Part shown: positions 8,095 to 17,368 of the stretch, piece by piece
Numbering within the stretch: position 1 is the first letter of the stretch
Layout: each line of letters opens with the position of its first letter
NCBI RefSeq assembly: GCF_017163705.1
Contig: NZ_JAFIWB010000020.1
Location: 1 to 64,000 of the forward strand
From: Xanthomonas bonasiae
GTDB taxonomy: Bacteria > Pseudomonadota > Gammaproteobacteria > Xanthomonadales > Xanthomonadaceae
DNA: 64,000 nt
Direction of reading: 5' to 3'
Position numbers and translations under genes: made by a program
Notes under the pieces: model-generated
Databases searched by the model: none
Seen by the model: the letters and a program-made list of their open reading frames with translations, nothing else
What the model was told of the DNA's origin: nothing

Positions 8095-9681
8095 ATGTCC
8101 TCCGATTTCCTGCCCGTGCGCCGGGCATTGCTGTCCGTTTCCGACAAGACCGGCCTGATCGACCTGGCCCGCGCGCTGGCCGCGCGCAACGTGGAACTGC
8201 TGTCCACCGGCGGCACCGCCAAGGCGATTCGCGAGGCCGGGCTGGCGGTCAAGGACGTGTCCGAGCTGACCGGCTTCCCGGAAATGATGGACGGCCGGGT
8301 CAAGACCCTGCACCCGCTGGTGCACGGCGGCCTGCTCGGCCGCGCCGGCACCGACGACGCGGTGATGGCCGAACACGGCATCGCCCCGATCGACCTGCTG
8401 GTGCTGAACCTGTATCCGTTCGAGGCGGTCACCGCCAGGGCCGACTGCACGCTCGCCGAGGCGGTGGAGAACATCGACATCGGCGGCCCGGCGATGCTGC
8501 GCTCGGCGGCGAAGAACTTCGCGCGCGTGGCGGTGGCCACCGATCCGGCGCAGTACGCCGACCTGCTCGCCGAACTGGAGGCGCACGACGGCCAGCTGTC
8601 GGCGGCCAAGCGCTTCGCGCTGTCGGTGGCCGCGTTCAACCGCGTGGCGCAGTACGACGCGGCGATCAGCAATTACCTGTCGGCGGTGGTCGAGCACAAC
8701 GAGGCCGGCGTGTGCCGCACCGCGTTCCCGGCGCAGAGCAACGGCACCTTCGTCAAGGTGATGGACCTGCGCTACGGCGAGAATCCGCACCAGCACGCCG
8801 CGTTCTACCGCGACCTGTGCCCGGCGCCGGGCTCGCTGGCCACGTTCCAGCAGTTGCAGGGCAAGGAGCTGAGCTACAACAACATCGCCGACAGCGACGC
8901 GGCGTGGGAATGCGTGCGCCAGTTCGACGCGCCGGCCTGCGTCATCGTCAAGCACGCCAATCCCTGCGGGGTGGCGGTGGGCGCGGCCTGCGGCGATGCC
9001 TACGAACTGGCCTACGCGACCGATCCGACCAGCGCCTTCGGCGGCATCCTCGCCTTCAACCGCACGCTGGACGCGGCCACCGCCAAGGTCATCCTGGACC
9101 GCCAGTTCGTCGAGGTGCTGATCGCGCCGGACTACGAAGAGGGTGCGCTCGAGTACGCGAAGAAGAAGGCCAACGTGCGCGTGCTGCGCATTCCGCTGGC
9201 GCCGGTGTCCGGCGGTTTCGTCGACACCAAGCGCATCGGCTCGGGCCTGCTGATGCAGACCGCCGACGACCGCGTGGTGAGCCGCGACGACCTCAAGGTG
9301 GTCACCCGCCTGGCGCCGACCGAAGCGCAGTTCGCCGACCTGCTGTTCGCCTGGAAGGTGGCCAAGTACGTCAAGTCCAACGCCATCGTCTACGCCAAGG
9401 ACTACCGCACCATCGGCGTCGGCGCCGGGCAGATGAGCCGGGTATATTCGGCGCGCATCGCCGGCATCAAGGCCGCCGATGCGGAGCTGGTGGTGGAAGG
9501 TTCGGTGATGGCCTCCGATGCGTTCTTCCCGTTCCGCGACGGCATCGACGCGGCCGCGGCGGCCGGCATCAAGGCGGTGATCCAGCCAGGCGGCTCGATG
9601 CGCGACGGCGAGGTGATCGCCGCCGCCGACGAACACGGCATCGCGATGGTGTTCACCGGCGTGCGCCATTTCCGCCATTGA
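8095..9681 (+). CDS. purH: Bifunctional AICAR transformylase / IMP cyclohydrolase
   Basis: 528 residues, the normal PurH length; catalyses the last two steps of de novo IMP synthesis in the cytosol. The N-terminal MGS-like cyclohydrolase domain shows [16 protein letters not shown] and the [16 protein letters not shown] motif. The transformylase domain carries [10 protein letters not shown] (catalytic Lys-His near residue 285). ATG at 8095 gives the usual [18 protein letters not shown]-type start. Followed by a lipoprotein gene and then purD, a conserved purine pairing. Confidence 0.97.
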   Translation: MSSDFLPVRRALLSVSDKTGLIDLARALAARNVELLSTGGTAKAIREAGLAVKDVSELTGFPEMMDGRVKTLHPLVHGGLLGRAGTDDAVMAEHGIAPIDLLVLNLYPFEAVTARADCTLAEAVENIDIGGPAMLRSAAKNFARVAVATDPAQYADLLAELEAHDGQLSAAKRFALSVAAFNRVAQYDAAISNYLSAVVEHNEAGVCRTAFPAQSNGTFVKVMDLRYGENPHQHAAFYRDLCPAPGSLATFQQLQGKELSYNNIADSDAAWECVRQFDAPACVIVKHANPCGVAVGAACGDAYELAYATDPTSAFGGILAFNRTLDAATAKVILDRQFVEVLIAPDYEEGALEYAKKKANVRVLRIPLAPVSGGFVDTKRIGSGLLMQTADDRVVSRDDLKVVTRLAPTEAQFADLLFAWKVAKYVKSNAIVYAKDYRTIGVGAGQMSRVYSARIAGIKAADAELVVEGSVMASDAFFPFRDGIDAAAAAGIKAVIQPGGSMRDGEVIAAADEHGIAMVFTGVRHFRH

Positions 9682-9700
9682 GCGGCCAGGGATCCGAACG

Positions 9701-10558
9701 ATGAAATCCAGCCCGTTGCGCCACGGCCTGCCGCTGCTGCTCGCGCTCGGCATGGCGGCCTGCAAACCGACCGCCACGCCAACGCCGGCCGCGCCGGCGG
9801 CCGCACCGACACCAGCCGCAGCGCCTGCAGCCACTGCGCATGTGCCGCGCACCGAACGCCTGCAGGCGTTCCTGCAGACGCGCTACGGCAAGCAGGCGCG
9901 CCTGTCGGAGAGCTGGTCCGGCCAGGCCGACGGCAACGCGGTGCAGAGCGAGGTCTGCGCCGAACAGCCGGTGGTGGTCGGCGACCAGATCCAGGAGCTG
10001 CTGGCGGTCTGCCACCGGCTCAGCGGCGGCGGCCATGCCAATCCGGGACTGATCGATTTCCTGATCCTGCGCGACGCCGGCCAGGGCCTGGCGGTGGTGG
10101 CCGAGAAGCTCGGCGACGGCTTCGGCAGCGATGGCGATCCGGGCGCGGTGGACATCCTGCGGCTGGGCAGCGATTTCTACGGCTTTCTGGTCTACAGCAG
10201 CTGGGTTGGGCAAGGCACCGTGCTGGAATCGCAGGATCTGGTGCTGCCCGGCCCCAAGGGCCTGGTCAACGCCGGCTCGGTGCGCCAGCACATCGACAAT
10301 CATGGCGCGCTGGACTGCAGCGACGACGGCCGCGATCCGCAGCAGACCGCCGCGCAATGCCAGGCGCAGCTGTTCGACGTGGACTTCGAACTCGACGTGG
10401 ACGACAGCGATCGCGCCGCGCGGGTGTGGCCGGTGACCATCGAGGAACGCGGCATCTCCTGCGGCAAGAAGCTCGGCACCACCCAGGTGTTCGCGTTCGA
10501 CGCCAAGCGCTGGGCCTATCCGTTCCCCGATTCGATGCAGCGCGAAGCCTGCGAATAG
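9701..10558 (+). CDS. Putative lipoprotein between purH and purD
   Basis: 285 residues. Signal peptide with lipobox GMAAC (Cys21), followed by a Pro/Ala/Thr linker to about residue 48, then a soluble domain with several cysteines. No domain recognised. The gene is 19 bp after purH and 28 bp before purD on the same strand, so it is probably cotranscribed with the purine genes, but an exported lipoprotein has no obvious part in purine synthesis. Confidence 0.8.
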   Translation: MKSSPLRHGLPLLLALGMAACKPTATPTPAAPAAAPTPAAAPAATAHVPRTERLQAFLQTRYGKQARLSESWSGQADGNAVQSEVCAEQPVVVGDQIQELLAVCHRLSGGGHANPGLIDFLILRDAGQGLAVVAEKLGDGFGSDGDPGAVDILRLGSDFYGFLVYSSWVGQGTVLESQDLVLPGPKGLVNAGSVRQHIDNHGALDCSDDGRDPQQTAAQCQAQLFDVDFELDVDDSDRAARVWPVTIEERGISCGKKLGTTQVFAFDAKRWAYPFPDSMQREACE

Positions 10559-10586
10559 TTCTTCCTTCGACCTCACGAGACACGCC

Positions 10587-11876
10587 TTGAAAATCCTCGT
10601 CATCGGTTCCGGCGGCCGCGAACACGCCCTGTCTTGGAAGCTCGCCCAATCCCCGCGCGTCAGCGAAGTGCTGGTCGCCCCGGGCAATGCCGGCACCGCC
10701 ACTGAAACCAAGTGCCGCAATGTGGCGGTCAAGGTGGACGACCTGGATGGCTTACTCAAGCTGGCCCAGGACGAAGCCGTGGCGCTGACCGTGGTCGGCC
10801 CGGAAGTGCCGCTGGTGCTGGGCGTGGTCGATCGTTTCCGCGCCGCCGGCCTGCGCATCTTCGGCCCCAGCGCCAAGGCCGCGCAGCTGGAAGGCAGCAA
10901 GGCCTTCGCCAAGGCATTCCTCGCCCGCCACGGCATCCCGACCGCGTTCTACGAAGTGCATACCGAGGTGGACGCGGCGCTGGCCTATGTCCGCGACAAA
11001 GGCGCGCCGATCGTGGTCAAGGCCGACGGCCTGGCCGCGGGCAAGGGCGTGATCGTGGCGATGACCCTGGACGAGGCCGAAGCCGCGGTGCGCGACATGC
11101 TCTCCGGCAATGCCTTCGGCGATGCCGGCGCGCGCGTGGTGATCGAGGAATTCCTCGACGGCGAGGAAGCCAGCTTCATCTCCATGGTCGATGGCGCCAC
11201 TGCGCTGCCGATGGCCACCAGCCAGGACCACAAGCGCGTCGGCGACGGCGATACCGGCCCCAACACCGGCGGCATGGGCGCGTATTCGCCGGCACCGGTG
11301 GTCACGCCGCAGGTGCACGCGCGGGTGATGCGCGAGGTGGTGGAGCCGACCGTGCAAGGCATGATCGCCGACGGCGTGCCGTTCACCGGTTTCCTGTATG
11401 CCGGGCTGATGATCGACGCCAGCGGCGCGCCGAAGGTGATCGAGTTCAACGTGCGCTTCGGCGACCCGGAAACGCAGCCGGTGATGCTGCGCCTGCAGTC
11501 TGACCTGGTGGATCTGATCGAAGCGGCGATCGACGGCCGCCTGCACGCGACCGAAGCGCAGTGGGATCCGCGCCCGTCGCTGGGGGTGGTGCTGGCGGCC
11601 GCGCCGTATCCGGAAACGCCGGTCACCGGCGAAGCGATTACCGGGCTGGACCAGGTGCCGGCCAGCGCCAAGGTGTTCCATGCCGGCACCGCGCTCGACG
11701 CCACTGGCCGCGTGCTCAGCGCCGGCGGCCGCGTGCTGTGCGTGGCCGCGCTGGGCGACAGCGTGTCCGACGCGCAGCGCAATGCGTACGCCGGCGTGGC
11801 GCAGATCCGGTGGCCCAGCGAATTCCATCGCAGCGACATCGGCTGGCGCGCTATCGCGCGCGAACGCGGCGCGTAG
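10587..11876 (+). CDS. purD: Phosphoribosylamine-glycine ligase
   Basis: 429 residues, full length. Makes glycinamide ribonucleotide from phosphoribosylamine, glycine and ATP (second step of purine synthesis). The N-terminus KILVIGSGGREHAL and the ATP-grasp residues around NVRFGDPETQ are clear. The start codon is TTG at 10587; no in-frame ATG or GTG gives the conserved N-terminus. A REP-type inverted repeat follows the stop and probably ends the unit. Confidence 0.97.
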   Translation: MKILVIGSGGREHALSWKLAQSPRVSEVLVAPGNAGTATETKCRNVAVKVDDLDGLLKLAQDEAVALTVVGPEVPLVLGVVDRFRAAGLRIFGPSAKAAQLEGSKAFAKAFLARHGIPTAFYEVHTEVDAALAYVRDKGAPIVVKADGLAAGKGVIVAMTLDEAEAAVRDMLSGNAFGDAGARVVIEEFLDGEEASFISMVDGATALPMATSQDHKRVGDGDTGPNTGGMGAYSPAPVVTPQVHARVMREVVEPTVQGMIADGVPFTGFLYAGLMIDASGAPKVIEFNVRFGDPETQPVMLRLQSDLVDLIEAAIDGRLHATEAQWDPRPSLGVVLAAAPYPETPVTGEAITGLDQVPASAKVFHAGTALDATGRVLSAGGRVLCVAALGDSVSDAQRNAYAGVAQIRWPSEFHRSDIGWRAIARERGA

Positions 11877-11891
11877 GGGCCACGCCGCCCT

Positions 11892-11971
11892 CTGTAGGAG
11901 CGGCTTCAGCCGCGACAGATCGTATGGGCACCTACGGATAGGATCTGTCGCGGCTGAAGCCGCTCCTACAG
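11892..11971. repeat. REP-type inverted repeat, paired copy 1
   Basis: An 80-bp palindromic element with 30-nt perfect arms (11892-11921 and 11942-11971). Each arm holds the 'tgtaggagcggcttcagccgcgac' unit. The interior (about 20 nt) is nearly the same as in the copy at 34732-34809, so the whole element, not only the arms, is conserved. Located between purD and the uracil-DNA glycosylase-like gene. Confidence 0.95.
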
Positions 11972-12000
11972 CTGACACCATCGGCATTCGAGGACATTCC

Positions 12001-12675
12001 ATGGCGCTGGATCCCGACCTCCGCACACAATTCCGCGCGCTGGCGGCGCAGACCGACGGCATCGACACCAAGGTCTACGCCGACTACGCCAAGGACCCAC
12101 TCGAGCCGATCATCGGCCTGGGCCGCCGCAACGCGCGGCTGTGCGTCTTCGGCCGCGACCCGGGCCGCACCGAGGTCGAATACGGCGAACCGTTCGTCGG
12201 CAGCGGCGGCCAGCTCGTGCGCAAGGCGCTGTACCGGCACCTGCACGGCGGCGAGGCGATGCCCGATTTCGCGGCCTCGCTCGCGGTCGGCCGCGATGTC
12301 TTCTGGATCAACACCGTGCCGTACAAGCCGCTCGGCAACAAGGCCTGGTCGATGCAGGTGAAGCGGCGCTTCCATCCGTTGATGCGGCGCCTGCTGATCG
12401 AACAATGGCGCGGCCGCGACATCGTCACCCTCGGCCGCGAAGCGTTCCTGTGGTTCGGCATCGACCAGCCCAGGGACGTGCGCGCGCAGCTGGACGCATT
12501 CTGGGCCGACCCGTCGCGCTTCAACGCGCACATCGACATCGGCCTGCGGACCGAGACCGGCGCAGCGCGCCGCTTCACCCTGCATCCGCTGCCGCATCCC
12601 TCGCCGCTCAACCAGACCTGGTTCAAACGCTTCCCGGCGCTGCTCGAAGCGCGCTTGCGGCAACTGTCGGTGTGA
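12001..12675 (+). CDS. Uracil-DNA glycosylase family protein
   Basis: 224 residues. Motif A appears as FGRDPGRTEVEYGEPFVGSG and motif B as HPLPHPSPLN, which is the layout of the broad UDG superfamily (family 4/5-like), enzymes that remove uracil from DNA. The usual GEAPG of family 4 is GRDPG here, so the exact base specificity is uncertain. The cysteines that would coordinate an iron-sulfur cluster in family 4 enzymes are not evident. Monocistronic, behind a REP element. Confidence 0.8.
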   Translation: MALDPDLRTQFRALAAQTDGIDTKVYADYAKDPLEPIIGLGRRNARLCVFGRDPGRTEVEYGEPFVGSGGQLVRKALYRHLHGGEAMPDFAASLAVGRDVFWINTVPYKPLGNKAWSMQVKRRFHPLMRRLLIEQWRGRDIVTLGREAFLWFGIDQPRDVRAQLDAFWADPSRFNAHIDIGLRTETGAARRFTLHPLPHPSPLNQTWFKRFPALLEARLRQLSV

Positions 12676-12756
12676 GCGCGAGCGCCCGCACAGCCGTGCC
12701 GGCCGCCATGCTGGAGCGCGTCCAGGCAACGATCCGTTGACCTGAGCTTCACAAAA

Positions 12757-12772
12757 GAGAACAATTCGCATT
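12757..12772 (+). promoter_or_regulatory. Candidate Fur box upstream of siderophore receptor
   Basis: GAGAACAATTCGCATT resembles the GAGAATNATTCTCATT-type Fur operator. It lies about 140 bp before the first TonB-dependent receptor gene, where iron control is expected. Confidence 0.5.
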
Positions 12773-12910
12773 AGCCAGCGCATGGCTCCGCGTCGACGGA
12801 GTCAGTTTCCCGCATCCGGGACATCCAGCGGTCAGCCATCCCCCTTCCTCTCCCACCGCTTTCGCCGATCGCGGGCGGCACGCTGCTGCCCGCAGAAAAG
12901 GATGCTGCCG

Positions 12911-15004
12911 ATGTCTTGTCCGTCCGCGCTCGCCGCGCATGTGCTCCCCTGCCGATTCCATCGCGGCGTGCGCCTGGCCGCGCTCGCCGCCGCGCTCCTG
13001 CTGGCCTGCGACGCCCATGCCGGAGACGCGGAGAGCGAGCAGGCGACCGAGCTGGATGCGGTCAGCGTGACCGCCGCGCGCGTGCATGCCAACGCCGGGG
13101 CGCTGGGCGAACGCAACGTGCAGGACACGCCGTTCGCGATCCAGGTGCTGGATCGCGACGACCTCGACAAGCGCCAGGTGGTGTCGCTGGGCGATGCCTT
13201 CTTCAACGATCCGTCGGTGGTCACCCAGGTCGGCGCCTATTCCAGCGGCTGGAGTTCGCCGATCATCAACCGCGGCCTCGGCCTGAGCTACGACAGCTAC
13301 CGCGTCAACGGCCTGCAGGTCTCGTCCTGGGGCAGCGAATGGCCGCTGGAAGCGATGGAACAGGTGGAGCTGCTGAAGGGGCCGGCCGGCTTCCTGTACG
13401 GCTTCGGCCAGCCCGGCGGCCTGGTCAATTACCTGACCAAGAAGCCGACCGACGACACCACCCTGTCGGCCAGGCTCGGCTGGCGCTCGGACGCCGTGGC
13501 CAGCGCCCAGCTCGACGCGGGCGGGCGCTTCGGCAACCAGGACATGTTCGGCTACCGCCTCAACGCCTTCCGCGAGAAAGGCGAGACGTACAACGGCGGC
13601 GAGGTCGACCGCAAGGTCGTCTCGGCCGCGCTCGACGCGCGCCTGAGCGATCGCCTCACCTGGACCGCCGACCTGGTCTACCAGAGCCGCCAGCTGTCCG
13701 AGGAAGCGCCGCAGTACTACTTCATCGGCCTGAGCGCGGTGCCGCGCGCGATCGCCGGCGACGCCGACCGCTCGGTGACCGGTTCGTACTACGACACCCG
13801 CTCCCGCCTGCTGTCGACCGGGCTGGAATGGCGCTTCGCCGACGGCTGGAAGGCCAGCCTGAACTACGGCGTCACCACCTCGTGGAACGACGTCAACAAG
13901 ATCTTCGCCTACATCGACGACGGCAACGGCGACTACGCCGTCAACGCCTACGAACTGGGCGGCAGGAGCGAGTGGAAGCTGGTGCAGCTGATGCTGCAGG
14001 GCCGCTTCGTCACCGGACCGCTGAGCCACCAGCTGGTGGCCGGCGCCTCGCGCCAGGACGCTACCGGCTGGGACCGCCCCTACGTGTGGCAGACCATCGG
14101 CCGCGGCAACCTCTACGACTGGCAGGGCATGACCCACTACAGCAGCGCCTCGCGGGTGATGACCCGCAGCAGCGAGACGCTGCAGAAGGCGCTGTTCGTC
14201 AGCGACACCGTCGCCTTCGCGCCGGGCTGGTCGCTGCTGGCCGGCTGGCGCTACAACGACTACGAACAGGTCGGCACGTACCACACCTATCCGGTCACGC
14301 CGACCTATGCGCTGATGTACAAGCCGGCCGACGCGGTCACGCTGTATGCCAGCTACATCGAGTCGCTGGAAGCCGGCGGCCGCGTCGGCGACGACTACAT
14401 CAACGCCGGCCAGGTGCTCGACCCCACCATCAGCAAGCAGTACGAGATCGGCGCCAAGCTCGCCTATCCGCGCTGGAACGCCAACGCGGCGGCATTCCGA
14501 TTGGAGCGCGGCGCCAGCATCGACCGCATCACCGCCGCCGGCAAGTACCTGGAGCAGGACGGCATCACCCTGTACGACGGCATCGAACTGAGCGGCGACT
14601 ACCGCCTCACCGAGCAACTGAGCCTCGGCGCCGGCGCCACCTGGCTGGATCCGCGCTACGACAAACTCTCGCCGGACAACGCGGCCGATCAAGGCCACCG
14701 GGTCAGCTTCGCGGCGCGCTGGCAAGGCGTGGCGCACGTGGACTACGCGTTCCCCGGCATCGACGGACTCAGCGTCTACGCCGCGCTGCGCTACTTCGGC
14801 GACGTCTGGTACGACACCGCCAACACGCTGAAGCTGCCGGACTACACGCTGGCCAATGTCGGCGCCGGCTATCGCATGCGCCTGCACGGGCATCCGCTCA
14901 CCTGGCGCGCGAGCATCGACAACCTCACCGACCGCAAGTACTGGATCACCAACAGCGTCGGCGCGCCGCGCACCTATGCACTGAGCGTGCAGTTCGACCT
15001 GTGA
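12911..15004 (+). CDS. TonB-dependent siderophore receptor (first of tandem pair)
   Basis: 697 residues from ATG 12911, chosen because an AAAAGG ribosome-binding site lies 9 bases upstream and a signal peptide ending at DAHAG follows directly; ATG 12902 also exists. After the signal peptide come a plug domain (TELDAVSVTAARV, RDTPFAIQVLDRDDL-like region, then the conserved VELLKGPAGFLYGFGQPGG) and a 22-strand barrel ending in FDL. Outer-membrane uptake of a ferric chelate powered by TonB. A paralogue of the next gene. The ligand cannot be read from sequence. Confidence 0.9.
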   Translation: MSCPSALAAHVLPCRFHRGVRLAALAAALLLACDAHAGDAESEQATELDAVSVTAARVHANAGALGERNVQDTPFAIQVLDRDDLDKRQVVSLGDAFFNDPSVVTQVGAYSSGWSSPIINRGLGLSYDSYRVNGLQVSSWGSEWPLEAMEQVELLKGPAGFLYGFGQPGGLVNYLTKKPTDDTTLSARLGWRSDAVASAQLDAGGRFGNQDMFGYRLNAFREKGETYNGGEVDRKVVSAALDARLSDRLTWTADLVYQSRQLSEEAPQYYFIGLSAVPRAIAGDADRSVTGSYYDTRSRLLSTGLEWRFADGWKASLNYGVTTSWNDVNKIFAYIDDGNGDYAVNAYELGGRSEWKLVQLMLQGRFVTGPLSHQLVAGASRQDATGWDRPYVWQTIGRGNLYDWQGMTHYSSASRVMTRSSETLQKALFVSDTVAFAPGWSLLAGWRYNDYEQVGTYHTYPVTPTYALMYKPADAVTLYASYIESLEAGGRVGDDYINAGQVLDPTISKQYEIGAKLAYPRWNANAAAFRLERGASIDRITAAGKYLEQDGITLYDGIELSGDYRLTEQLSLGAGATWLDPRYDKLSPDNAADQGHRVSFAARWQGVAHVDYAFPGIDGLSVYAALRYFGDVWYDTANTLKLPDYTLANVGAGYRMRLHGHPLTWRASIDNLTDRKYWITNSVGAPRTYALSVQFDL

Positions 15005-15007
15005 ACC

Positions 15008-15041
15008 GCGCGGCGGCCTGCGCAGCGGCCGCCGCGCCTTT
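15008..15041 (+). terminator. Terminator-like hairpin between the two receptor genes
   Basis: An 11-bp GC-only stem (15008-15018 with 15027-15037), 8-nt loop, followed by CTTT. The short T stretch makes it a weak intrinsic terminator; it may reduce read-through into the second receptor. Confidence 0.5.
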
Positions 15042-15101
15042 CGTCCACCCAGCCCCAGCGGCAAGGCACGACGCCCTCTTCCCCGACCAACGGAACCCGT
15101 C

Positions 15102-17219
15102 ATGTCCACCCGACTCCCACGCCATTCCCTGTTGCCGCTCGCGCTGATGGCCGCGCTCTGCGCATCCGCCCATGCCGCAGCGGCCGAGACCGATGCCGAC
15201 CCCGCCGAACGCAAGGCCACGGAGCTGGACGCGGTCCGGGTCAACGCCGAGCGCGCCGAGGCGCCGGCCGGCGCCCTGGGCGAACGGCCCGCGCGCGACA
15301 CCCCGTTCTCGATCACCCGCATCGATGCCGACGCCCTGCAGGAGCGCCAGGTCAACTCGCTGGCGCAGATGTTCATGACCGATCCGTCGGTCTCCGGCAA
15401 CGTCGGCGCCTACAACAGCAGCTGGTACACCACCATCCAGGTGCGCGGCCTGCCGGTCAGCTACAGCAACGGCTACAAGCTCAACGGCATGCCGCTGTAC
15501 ACCTACGGCGCCGAGTGGCCGAGCGAGACCATGGAGCAGGTGCAACTGCTCAAGGGTGCCAGCGGCTTCATGTACGGCTTCGGCGCCCCTGGCGGCATCG
15601 TCAACTACATCACCAAGAAGCCCACCGACACGCCGCTGCTGGACCTGAGCGTCGGCTACCGCGACGGCGGCGTATACAGCGCGCAGCTCGACAACGGCCG
15701 CCGCTTCGGCGAGGACGACCGCTTCGGCTACCGCCTCAACCTGCTGCGCGAACAGGGCGATACCTACAACGACACCCACGTCGAGCGCACGCTGGCCTCG
15801 CTGGGGCTGGATGCGCGCCTGAGCGACGACCTCACCTGGACCGCCGACCTGCTCTACCAGGACCGCAAGCTGGAGAACGAAGCGCCGACCATCACCTTCT
15901 ACGGCTATGGCGACAGCGCCCTGCCGCGCCGCCTCGACCCGCGCCGCGACCGCGCCATCCGCGACACCTTCTTCAACACCGAGATGCAATCGGCGATGAC
16001 CGGCCTGCGCTGGCAGATCGACGATGCCTGGAACGCGCGCCTGGACCTGAGCTACAGCAAGTTCCGCAGTTCGATCAACAAGATCTGGGACTACGTGCTC
16101 AACCGCGAGGGCGACACCAACACGTATATCTACGACCTGGGCAACCTCGCCGAGAACTACCTGGCGCAGGGCCTGCTCGAAGGCCGCTTCAGCACCGGCC
16201 CGATCGACCACCAGCTGGTCGCCGGCGCGAGCTGGCAGCAGGCCGACAGCGGCTGGGCCAAGCAGAACCTGTGGTACCAGCTGGGTACCTCCAACCTGTA
16301 CGAGGACAGCGCGCTCAGTTACCACAGCACCCATTCGCGCGACACCTACCGCAGCGACCGGGTCGAGCAGAACGCGCTGTTCGCCAGCGACACGCTCAGC
16401 GTCGGCACGCACTGGTCGCTGCTGCTGGGCCTGCGCCACACCCGCTACGAACAGAACAGCTGGGACGTGGACGGCACGCACACCGCGCGCTACCAGAAGT
16501 CGGTCAACACCCCGACCGTGGCGCTGCTGTTCAAGCCGCGCGAAGACCAGACCGTGTACGCCAGCTACGTGGAATCGCTGGAGCAGGGCAGCACCGTCGG
16601 CCAGCTCTACGAAAACCGCAACACGCTGCTGCCGCCGCTGGAAAGCAAGCAGTACGAGCTGGGCTACAAGCTGGAGCGTGCGCGCTGGGCGCTGGATGCG
16701 GCCTGGTTCCGCATCGAGCGCGGCGCCGAATACGGCAATGCCGCCAACTACTACGTGCAGGACGGCGAGGTGCGCTACCAGGGATTCGACCTCAGCGGCC
16801 ACGTGCAGGCCACGCCGAACTGGCGCATCGGCGCCGGCGCGACCTGGGTCGACGCCGAATACCTGCGCAACGAGGCCGCCGCGGTCGGCCGCACGCCCGC
16901 CGGCGTGGCCAGGTTCCAGGCCACGCTCGACACCGCGTACGCCTTCGACGCCGTGCCCGGGCTGAGCGTGCACGCCGCGGCCAAGCACTACGGCTCGCAG
17001 CCGTACGGCGCGTCGATGTGGAACGACCTGTACGACCTGAAGCTGCCGTCCTTCACCCTGCTCGATGCCGGCCTCGGCTATCGCACGCACTGGGGCGCCA
17101 CGCCGCTGACGCTGCGTGGCGAACTCACCAATCTCACCGACCGCCGCTACTGGACCAACGACGGCAACGGCTACGGCCAGCCGCGCACCTGGTCGCTGAG
17201 CGCCACGTTCGAACTTTGA
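15102..17219 (+). CDS. TonB-dependent siderophore receptor (second of tandem pair)
   Basis: 705 residues with a signal peptide (cleavage near AHAAA), a plug with VRGLPVSYSNGYKLNG and VQLLKGASGFMYGFGAPGG, and a barrel ending in the aromatic-last strand ATFEL. It parallels the first receptor along its length (for example APAGALGER versus ANAGALGER, and YGFG.PGG), so the pair arose by tandem duplication. Starts 97 bp after the first gene. Divergence in the extracellular loop regions suggests different ligands (inference). Confidence 0.9.
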   Translation: MSTRLPRHSLLPLALMAALCASAHAAAAETDADPAERKATELDAVRVNAERAEAPAGALGERPARDTPFSITRIDADALQERQVNSLAQMFMTDPSVSGNVGAYNSSWYTTIQVRGLPVSYSNGYKLNGMPLYTYGAEWPSETMEQVQLLKGASGFMYGFGAPGGIVNYITKKPTDTPLLDLSVGYRDGGVYSAQLDNGRRFGEDDRFGYRLNLLREQGDTYNDTHVERTLASLGLDARLSDDLTWTADLLYQDRKLENEAPTITFYGYGDSALPRRLDPRRDRAIRDTFFNTEMQSAMTGLRWQIDDAWNARLDLSYSKFRSSINKIWDYVLNREGDTNTYIYDLGNLAENYLAQGLLEGRFSTGPIDHQLVAGASWQQADSGWAKQNLWYQLGTSNLYEDSALSYHSTHSRDTYRSDRVEQNALFASDTLSVGTHWSLLLGLRHTRYEQNSWDVDGTHTARYQKSVNTPTVALLFKPREDQTVYASYVESLEQGSTVGQLYENRNTLLPPLESKQYELGYKLERARWALDAAWFRIERGAEYGNAANYYVQDGEVRYQGFDLSGHVQATPNWRIGAGATWVDAEYLRNEAAAVGRTPAGVARFQATLDTAYAFDAVPGLSVHAAAKHYGSQPYGASMWNDLYDLKLPSFTLLDAGLGYRTHWGATPLTLRGELTNLTDRRYWTNDGNGYGQPRTWSLSATFEL

Positions 17220-17227
17220 GCGGCACG

Positions 17228-17253
17228 CTGCGCCTTGCCGCGGCAGGGCGCAG
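17228..17253 (+). terminator. Near-perfect palindrome after second receptor gene
   Basis: CTGCGCC/GGCGCAG arms enclose a TGCCGCGGCA palindrome, 9 bp after the receptor stop. There is no T tract, so termination is only a possibility. Confidence 0.3.
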
Positions 17254-17368
17254 CGGCGACCGCAGGACAGCGGCGACGGCCGCACCGCGGACGCAGCGCC
17301 GATGCTCGCCGACCCCACTTCGGCGTCGGCAAGCATCATCGCGGCCAGCGTTGCGTTATCGTGTCGCC

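Noticed and set aside
12749-15400. An 883-residue minus-strand open frame opposite the first siderophore receptor
   Set aside because: It is antisense to a clear TonB receptor and made of Arg/Ala/Gly/His-rich sequence with no motifs, as GC-rich DNA commonly produces.
15515-17368. An N-terminal extension of the YccS-like protein reaching back across the second receptor gene
   Set aside because: The extension is an out-of-frame reading of the receptor; YccS homology starts only at GTG 17369.
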